Assembly: GCF_963678635.1 (NCBI RefSeq)
Contig: NC_087067.1
Span: forward strand, 46,614,001 to 46,678,000
DNA: 64,000 nucleotides
Source: Symsagittifera roscoffensis
Lineage: Eukaryota > Xenacoelomorpha > Acoela > Convolutidae
Direction: 5' to 3'
The notes under the pieces are model-generated. The model had not been told where the DNA came from. It ran no database searches and saw only the letters and a program-made list of their open reading frames with translations. The position numbers and the translations under genes were made by a program. Below are positions 56,775-64,000 of this stretch, piece by piece (position 1 is the first letter of the stretch; every line of letters starts with the position of its first letter).

Positions 56775-57111
56775 AATTTTATACACATTTTTCAAGCTGC
56801 TTTGAAAAAAACTCAATTTCATTTGATGTAAGATTCCCCAAATTCTCGTTTATTCATTTCCACTTAAACATTTTCCAGATTTTAGACGTTAATTTGTAAT
56901 TAATTGGACTTTTGCAATTAATCATGGTTGAGTCGTCATGTTTTGCCGACGTCGATGATACATATTAACAGTACAAAAAGACCATCAAAAAACCATTTGC
57001 AGCTGATTTGAAAGGCATAGTAAAGTAATGACTTCTAGATTTTGAAACAAGGCATATATTAAGATCCTTTAAAAAGCCTTTTTGGAAGGTATCTATGTTT
57101 ATTAAAAGATA

Positions 57112-57563
57112 AGCATAGCCAACAGACAGTTGGAAAAGAGTCAATGAATGCAATTCAACAAAAAACTTGTTTTTTAAAAAAAAAAACCTCAATTTTCGAA
57201 GTTCTAAGAAAAAAAGATGCCCATAAAGCTCTTTGATTTTCTAGAAGAATTTATGATTGGCACATTCGATAAAATTAACCCAATTTGAAAAAACTGGAGC
57301 AACAGATAGCTTTTTTTATTTCGCTGGGAAATCTGAAAACTAAATTCCACTTCCCAAACTAGAAGTCGATCACGTTTTTCGTGACCTTTACACTATCGCT
57401 GTTTGATAGTGGAGTCTGCCTTCCTTTTAACAAAGGAAATGAACTGAACTTAATGAGAAATCAAACTTGAAACCGCGAAAGAGTAAACTTGAGCATGAAT
57501 AAATTTTAGGCCATTTTACTCAAAAAAATCATCGCGACCTACAAATTCTACGTTCATCGACTC
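57112..57563 (-). repeat. Stem-loop repeat family 1 copy
   Basis: Hairpin CCAACTGTCTGTTGG on the minus strand, the central GATCACGTTTTTCGTGACC block, and the CATCGACTC tail. Lies about 340 bases after the receptor's stop codon. Confidence 0.6.
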
Positions 57564-57689
57564 AGAAAAATAAAGTTAAGAGTTACTGAGCAAGTAGAAA
57601 TTTTTTAAAATAATTATCGTCTCAATGAAAATCTGTTCCGCAGTGTAAAGCAGGAGAAAATTGAGCTTGGGAACAAATAACTTAATTGA

Positions 57690-57902
57690 CTTTTAAAACC
57701 AGAACAACACTCAGACCATTGTAACTTGCTTACAATTGCATCCCAAGCATGTATTATAATTTTAAAAAAATTTCAACTTCATCAGTTGAAGCCTGAAGAC
57801 GGATATTGGAAAAGCAATTGCGGCAGGAAGTCCTTCAAAATGACATCTGCGGGACGCTGCATGACACTTCCTTGCAGTACTATTTTGCATAAAATTCCTT
57901 GA
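57690..57902 (+). other. Stop-to-stop open frame, 70 codons, Cys-containing
   Basis: No initiating Met upstream. The latter half reads EDGYWKSNCGRKSFKM, then TSAGRCMTLPCST, and local GC is higher than in the flanks. The opposite strand is also open over about 33 codons here (MQRPADVILKDFLPQLLF). Either strand could hold a small exon, or neither. I recognise no family. Confidence 0.15.
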
Positions 57903-58200
57903 TTGAAGCTCATCTATTAAAGTGGTCGCAATAAATCGATAATTTCAATTTACTCTGCAAATCACTTTTACTTTGCAAAACGTCTCGAAAATTATAATAA
58001 TCGAAGTTGGAGCTAGGTAAAAAAGATATCTATTAAATGCTTACCAAAACTGAAAAACTTTAATATGAAAAACTTTAAAATTTAAGAATTTCGTCAGGAC
58101 AATTAATCATTTGCAGGATTCTTAGAAACTTCCAGATAACACATCAGTAGTCAAACAATGGATATAGAAACTTAAACTTTCACGATCATTTTATACTTAA

Positions 58201-58619
58201 AACATCGCCAACTAACAGTTGAAACTTTTGAAATTCGAAGAAAAAAACAGAAGGCCTTAAAGCGCTTTGAATTTGTAAAACAATTTATGAGACATTTTTT
58301 GTTTAAAAAAAAACCAACTTCAGAAAACTGGATCAATACGTAAAATTTTTATTTCGCAAGGAAATCTGATAATTAATTTCCATTTTCGAAATCAGAAGTC
58401 GATCACGTTTTTTGTGAACTTTCCACTTTCGCTGTTCGATGGTGGAGTTTTCCTTCCTTTTAACAATGGAAATGCATTGAAAGTAAGAAGAAATCACAAG
58501 TCAAACCGCAAAAAATCAAAACTGAGCGTGAACAAATTTAAGACCTTTTCCTGAAAGAAAAACAACAAAAAAAAACAAGCAAGAGCTATATACTAGTACT
58601 CACTACGTTCATTACTCTT
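58201..58619 (-). repeat. Stem-loop repeat family 1 copy
   Basis: Hairpin end AACTAACAGTTG and far end AAGAGTAATGAACG are present, with the central GATCACGTTTTTTGTG block. Confidence 0.6.
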
Positions 58620-59415
58620 AAAAAAGGTGTTCCGATTTCACAAACAGATCATTAAACAAAGTCATGAGGCAGTTGGAAAATGCTAGTAAACGGAACGAAA
58701 CCAAAAAAACGTCAGTTTTTTAAGAACCAATTGTCAAAATCATACAAAAACTACATCAATTAAAAGCTCCTTCTTTTTCAAAAAATCTAGCAATGTCAAT
58801 TTTAATCAAAATCAACCGAATTTAAATCAACCGTATTAATTTTTTTCAGGTAGGCTAATTACTTTTGCTAAGTACAATTCTAAAAACTCCAGCATCAAAT
58901 CATTTCCAATTTCACTCTCGGAGACCAATAACACGGTGCCGCTACCAAAAGTAGATTTGGCCAAGATGTAGAGTAGTGGCGGCTAGATGCAATTATACTA
59001 TAATCAATTTTTCAAAAATTTACATAAGCGTTTTCTTTGGATGCGATTAATTCCATAACAAAATGAGGTAACTTGAATGTATTTAGTGAAGCTCCGGTCG
59101 TTCGAGAGAGCTGTTAAAAATGTGTGGTCTATCAGAAATCGGAAAACAGTTGTCAAACAAAGTTTTGACAAAGTGGTAAAAAAGTGATAATTTGTTCAAT
59201 CTAATTACACAAGCAAGCGCTTTTAATTACACAAGCAAGCTTGGGAGCATTGTGTTAAGTTACGATTCGACATCGTGCAATCCAATTTGCATAGAAGAGT
59301 GTTCAATTTAGTTGCAGTTTAGTGCTTTCCGCTTTGTCAGTGGCTAGGATTTCTTTTCTTTAAGCGTGAGTAGCATTTGTGCAGGGCTGTCGATTTGGAT
59401 GCGCGATTAAGTTAT

Positions 59416-60770
59416 TGTTCCGACTATTGAAAATGATTATTTGATGAAGAGCGTTTATTCACGAGGGAAAAACAAACAAACAAGCTGTACACCTCATCAC
59501 GGTGAACCGCTGTTGTGCCCCCGCTTAAGAAATACATGCAATTTGTTTTGGTTATTTTTCTGTGCTGGGTAATTTTACCTCATCCTCAAGCAATGAGCAC
59601 GGAACATGGTGGGCCTCGAAAATCCGACCTTTCGATTGAGTGGCGGAAACGTAATAATTTCACCATCGCTCCCCTATGATTAAATGAGACAATGGCTAGG
59701 AACTTTGTATTTGTGCATAATATTGTTTTTGTTTTTCACAAAAAAAGAGGTACCACAAATAATCATCGGAATGAGTCGAGTGATATATTATTTTAAAGCC
59801 CATTCAGTCATGATTCGAACGTCATTAAAAAGTTCGGAACTTTTTTCCAGTGTCGAGAACAGGTTTGAAATTTTTGATTTTTCGGCTAATTTCCAGCGAG
59901 TAAAGCGAACAACCAGGCTTATTTTTGCTTAAATTACAACGTTTACAAAAGCTCATTGATTCTCAAATTTAGTTTTAAGCGAACATAATTAGTTTTTGGA
60001 GTTTTAAAAATTTTTGCCAAAAAAATTTCAGTTTTTTTGTTGATTTTTTAATGATTTTGTTTTGTTTTTCTTGTCATTTTTCTTTAAAACTGTTTTCCAT
60101 TCTGCCGGTTTTGCTATGAGTGTCGAATATGCCCAAGTTGCAGTTTTTGTTCAGATCCTTTTATCACATCACGCAGAAAAAACGACACTAACTTGAAAGA
60201 AAAAAATTGTGTTTTTTAAGACTACGGTCGGAACATTCTGTCTTACTTGCACAGTAACCAGCTATCCTTTTTTTGTTTTGCATGCAAAATTAAGTACCAA
60301 AAAATAATCAGACTAGGTTGAGTAATATATCATACTATAGCCCTTTCAGTCGTGATTCGAACAGTTCAAAATTTCCAGTATCTAGAAAAACCAGTTTGAA
60401 TATTTTGTTTTGGTCTAATTTCCAACTAATAAGGTGAGGCTAAGAAGGCTTACAAAAGCTTATTTATGCTTAATTTAAGCCGTGATTATTTAGTTTTTTT
60501 TGAGTTAAATTAGTTTTTGGAGTTTTTTTAGCGCCAATTAGTGAATCAAAAAGTTTTTCAATTTAATGTCGTTTTCTAGTCACTTTTAAACAAAAATTAG
60601 TCCTATTTGACTATGACTGTCGAAAACTCCTAATTTATATTTTTCGATCAGCTCTTTTTATCACACTACAACAAAAATACTACATCAAATTAAAAATCAT
60701 AATAATTTTTTTCAAGACCATGGTCGGAACATTCTGTGCTATTTGCTCAGTAACCGGCTATCCTTGCTGC
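59416..60770 (+). repeat. Related repeats sharing GTTCCGAC ends (family 3), two in tandem
   Basis: Starts TTGTTCCGACTATTG. Subterminal GGTCGGAACATTCTG occurs at about 60227 and again at about 60722, each followed by AGTAACC.GCTATCC. The middle has ATCATAC..TAGCCC and TTTCAGTCGTGATTCGAAC-type blocks shared with 14270-14580, 50325-51015 and 51995-52150. Confidence 0.5.
59490..59680. repeat. Dispersed block, second copy
   Basis: As 32070-32235, with a 25-base insertion (CATGGTGGGCCTCG region) before the TCCGACCTTTCGATTGAG motif. Lies inside a family 3 repeat. Confidence 0.5.
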
Positions 60771-61014
60771 GTTTTGAGATGATACTTATTGACCTTGCAA
60801 CAATTGCCTGATCTTATTTATTGCAGTCTAAACGCATGCAACGCAAGCTTTAAAAAACACTAGCTTTATAAATACATGCAATGTGTGACATTTTGGACAT
60901 AAAATCAACATAAATAGAAAACTTTGGATCAATTACTGTGACCTCTTTTCTGTCAAATACTTGAAATCACAAAAATAGACAGAATACGGTTGGACACAAG
61001 AAAGAGAACAATGC

Positions 61015-61380
61015 AAACAAAAACTTACTTCAAATTTTCGAAGATTCAATATTTATATCACATTTAGGTTCTATGATTTTCAAGAAATTATTATGAGCAA
61101 TTTCTTCAATAGCTATCCCATTTAGAGAAAATTGGAAAATCTGTTCTTTTTATTACTATGGGAACTCTGAAACTTCATTTTTTGAAACTAGATCACGTTT
61201 TAGTCACCTTTACAAACTTGCTGTTGGATAGCGGAGTTTGCCTTTCGTTTAAATAAGGAAATGAATTGAACTTCAAGAAAGAAATCACGAACCAAACCGC
61301 AAAAATAAATAATTTTAGCGCGAGCAAATTTTCAAAAAATTTTCTGACGAAAACCAACAAGACCTAAAATATTTCAATTT
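61015..61380 (-). repeat. Stem-loop repeat family 1, degenerate
   Basis: Retains GATCACGTTTTAGTCACC, then GCTGTTGGATAGCGGAGTT. Both ends are lost. Confidence 0.4.
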
Positions 61381-62220
61381 CAGCTCGAATCAAGAAAAAA
61401 AGAGATAATTAGGCATTAACAGTCCAAGTCCAACACAGCCAGGAGATAGTTTATCCAAACTAAATCCAGACAGAAATGAAGCGCAATTTTTCTAGCCATT
61501 TTAACTTTCGCAAATCATCTTCTAAATCCAAAACGAAAACCTGAACAGCCCAACTTAAGCGTCTCACCTACGTAAAAACTTTTTATAAATTCACTAATTG
61601 TATCTCATCTCATCACTTTTGACATGTCTTTTCATGATTTACCATTAGAAAAAATTCAATCCAATTATTCTTAAATCCAACAGTTGGAGCCTTGGAATTT
61701 TTTCGAGTGAGTCAACGAAGAAAATATCATAATTAGAACAAATATCCACTTATTTTGAATAAATCATCTAATGAAATGAATGCATTTGGTCAGATAAATT
61801 GACATATCATTCGAAAAAGTCAAAACCAATTTCTCTAACTTCGTTTTCAAGTTAGTTAAAATCAGTTTGAGCTCCCGGGTTGAAGTTACATTGCAATTCA
61901 GAAAGGTATCATTCTTATTGTATTAATTTGACTAGTTTCAGGGATGTACCAGTCAAAATTCCATATACAGTAAATACCATGTTAAGTCTGTTTCAACTAT
62001 GTTCATTACTTATTACAAAAGCATTGATGTCACAATGATGAAACATCTATGTGACATCGGTTCTAGAGTAGTTTCGATACATTAATGTCAAAAAAATTTT
62101 GAAGTTGACATGTTAGAACATGAAAATGCAGAACAAAAACACTGATTTTTGGGGTAGTTATGAGATTTTTAGGAACTAGTTACGAGAAAAGTTATGAATG
62201 CCTCTTTATAATAATCATAA

Positions 62221-62723
62221 CAAGACTGCTCGTATCAGGGCGAAGCCCTGAATGTTTCCACTGCTTTTTTAGGTCTATGGAGCTGTAATGACATGAAAAC
62301 TTTAAATGTAATAAAATAAATTTAAATTTTTTTAAAGACAAATTTGAGATTTTTTGTGAAAAAAATATCCCCCCACACGTCATTTTAAGTACAAAGTGAT
62401 AGATTTTGCTCCTATTAACAAATTAATTACGGCAAATAAGCTTCCTTCAACCAATTTTGAACAATTTCTAAGACGGATTAAAACTCCTCTTACGTGTTAA
62501 TAGCGCGAAAAATATCGCGCGTTAATTGTCCCAAATTGGCCAAAATGGCAATCTTTAAACCCCCATAACTTTACAAAGAATGATCACAGGTGAAATATCT
62601 TTTCAAATTTAAGCTCAGGACAACGTCAAAAACGGCTAAATAAAACGTGAAATTTTTCTGAAGAAAAAGAAACCCACCCCGAGCACAAATTATCCGTTAC
62701 TTTCGTTATGAAAGTCGGAACAA
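62221..62723 (-). repeat. Stem-loop repeat family 2 copy, inverted
   Basis: On the plus strand it opens CAAGACTGCTCGTATC with the hairpin CAGGGCGAAGCCCTG and closes AAAGTCGGAACAA. The same element as 29563-30050 on the other strand, with a different loop (GAA). Confidence 0.65.
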
Positions 62724-63554
62724 TAATAATAATAAATAACACAGTGGCGAAGTTGCACTTTGCATACACAAGCAAAAATATGACCGATAACGCTACTGAG
62801 AAACACTGAATGAGCAAACGATTCTTGTTTTTCGCTATATTAGCTAGAGTCAAAGCAGCCAGAACCATCAGTTTAAACTTAAAGTAGCTAGAGCATAATA
62901 TAAGTCAATGGACAAGATGAAAGCCGCTTTTAATAGCTCAGTCCCAATGTTGAAATATGTCTCGCAAGCAACCAAATCAAGATGATTCAAAGTATTTTTG
63001 TTGTTTGTTTTCACAAAGGCGCCCGAAAATTTAATTTTGAGGGAAAGAGCTCACTAATAACTTATTTTTAGCCAAAATCTTTGTTTCTCAAAACGCTTTT
63101 ATTCACAAATTTGACTCAAAAAAGGTAGATTTAATTGTCATTTGCCGCCACCAACTCGAAAATTTAATTTATGAAGTATTTTGATTGCAAACAAGTCGTC
63201 TAAGCAATTGCCGAAACCGTGGTAGAAAACTAGGTTAAAAATGCTGAAATAGTCGAAAATTTAATCATTATTTTATTTGGCATTTTTCTAAAACTCAAAT
63301 GCTTCCATTCGAAGGCTCCATGAATAAATTGAATAACTTTCAATGAATCATTAATATTCCCTCAATTCGCGCTATACAATATTTCACTTTCGCAGATCCC
63401 AGCCCGTTCATAATGTCTAGTCAATCAAGTTTTGAGTCTGTTCAAATCAATCTTATCAAAATTCAAATCAATCTTACTTCAAATCAAATTACGGTTTTCA
63501 AAGCACAGGATATATTAGTTAATCTCAGGCAAATAAGCTGGTCAAAAATGGTAC
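62724..63554. other. Gene-free stretch
   Basis: Contains a short SINE-end motif (CACAGTGGCGAAGTTGC at 62740). Otherwise nothing recognised. Confidence 0.4.
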
Positions 63555-63750
63555 ATGTTTTTAATTAACAATCAAAATCTAACGCACATTGCTCGTCGAC
63601 CAACTCAATCGATTTTCTTTCTATTTTACCTGATATTAACTGTAACATTCGGTGGAAGCCACACCCTTAATTCCATATGTTATTTACAATATAAAGATAT
63701 ACTTAACGACACCCTTTGCTGCCGTATATGCAATCCACCCTCTTTAATAT
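63555..63750 (+). CDS. Possible first exon of a Cys-rich secreted or membrane protein
   Basis: From the Met at 63555 there is a basic stretch (ARRP), then a hydrophobic run at residues 20-32 (IFFLFYLILTVTF), then small residues GGSH, which fits a signal peptide. Cys residues follow at 42, 55, 56 and 59 with CCRICNPP. A donor-like AT|GTATGA follows at 63751. The C...LCC..C.PP spacing recalls the first Cys-rich repeat of TNF-receptor-like proteins, but only the start is visible and the rest would lie right of the window. It could be a chance frame. Confidence 0.25.
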
Positions 63751-64000
63751 GTATGAATTTTCCCTAACTTGAGATAACGAAAAATTAAACGTGTTCACAA
63801 ATTTCATGCAGGATATTTCGAAGTAGGCCGAAGCAAAAATTAAGCTTTCTCAAAACACAAGAAGGCAAATTATGCATAGGCCATCAGCCCATAGTTCAGC
63901 TAGATAAGCTTTAATTATTAATAAGCTTTTTCAACTGTAGTACTTAAACTTAAATTTAAAGAATATTTACAATATCTTTACAACCAATTCGAGCTTCGAC

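Overview
This is AT-rich metazoan genomic DNA with GT-AG introns, long introns filled with repeats, tRNA-headed SINEs, and copia-, LINE-, hAT- and rolling-circle-type elements. An invertebrate is most likely. I cannot name the species from the sequence.

The main gene runs right to left on the minus strand from 41557 to the stop codon at 4-6. Twelve exons join with compatible splice phases into a 761-codon 3' portion of a cytosolic carboxypeptidase (M14, CCP2/CCP3 = AGBL2/AGBL3 type). The first exon in the window carries the end of the catalytic domain, including the presumed catalytic Glu. The next finishes that domain. The remaining ten encode a long acidic, then Ser/Lys-rich, probably disordered tail. 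The zinc-binding exons (HxxE and the later His) were not found in the window and should lie beyond 64000. If so, everything from 41558 to 64000 is one intron.

Region 41751-46175 is a decayed copia-type LTR element in the plus orientation. At 55275-56774 is an apparently intact, intronless class A GPCR on the plus strand, which would be nested antiparallel in the carboxypeptidase gene. At 63555-63750 there is a weak candidate first exon of a Cys-rich secreted or membrane protein.

The rest is dominated by repeats. Two families, each with ten or more copies, have an inverted subterminal repeat plus a short stem-loop at one end, the layout of non-autonomous Helentrons (DINE-1-like). Others are a hAT MITE with a perfect 8-bp target duplication, a roughly 1.0-1.2 kb tRNA-headed repeat with internal tandem units, a tRNA-Met-headed short SINE, LINE 3' ends, two long near-perfect hairpins, a recent 728-bp tandem duplication, a 76-bp satellite and several microsatellites. 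No CRISPR array, rRNA or intact tRNA gene was seen. All identifications come from reading motifs by eye and from recall of protein families; no database search was run.
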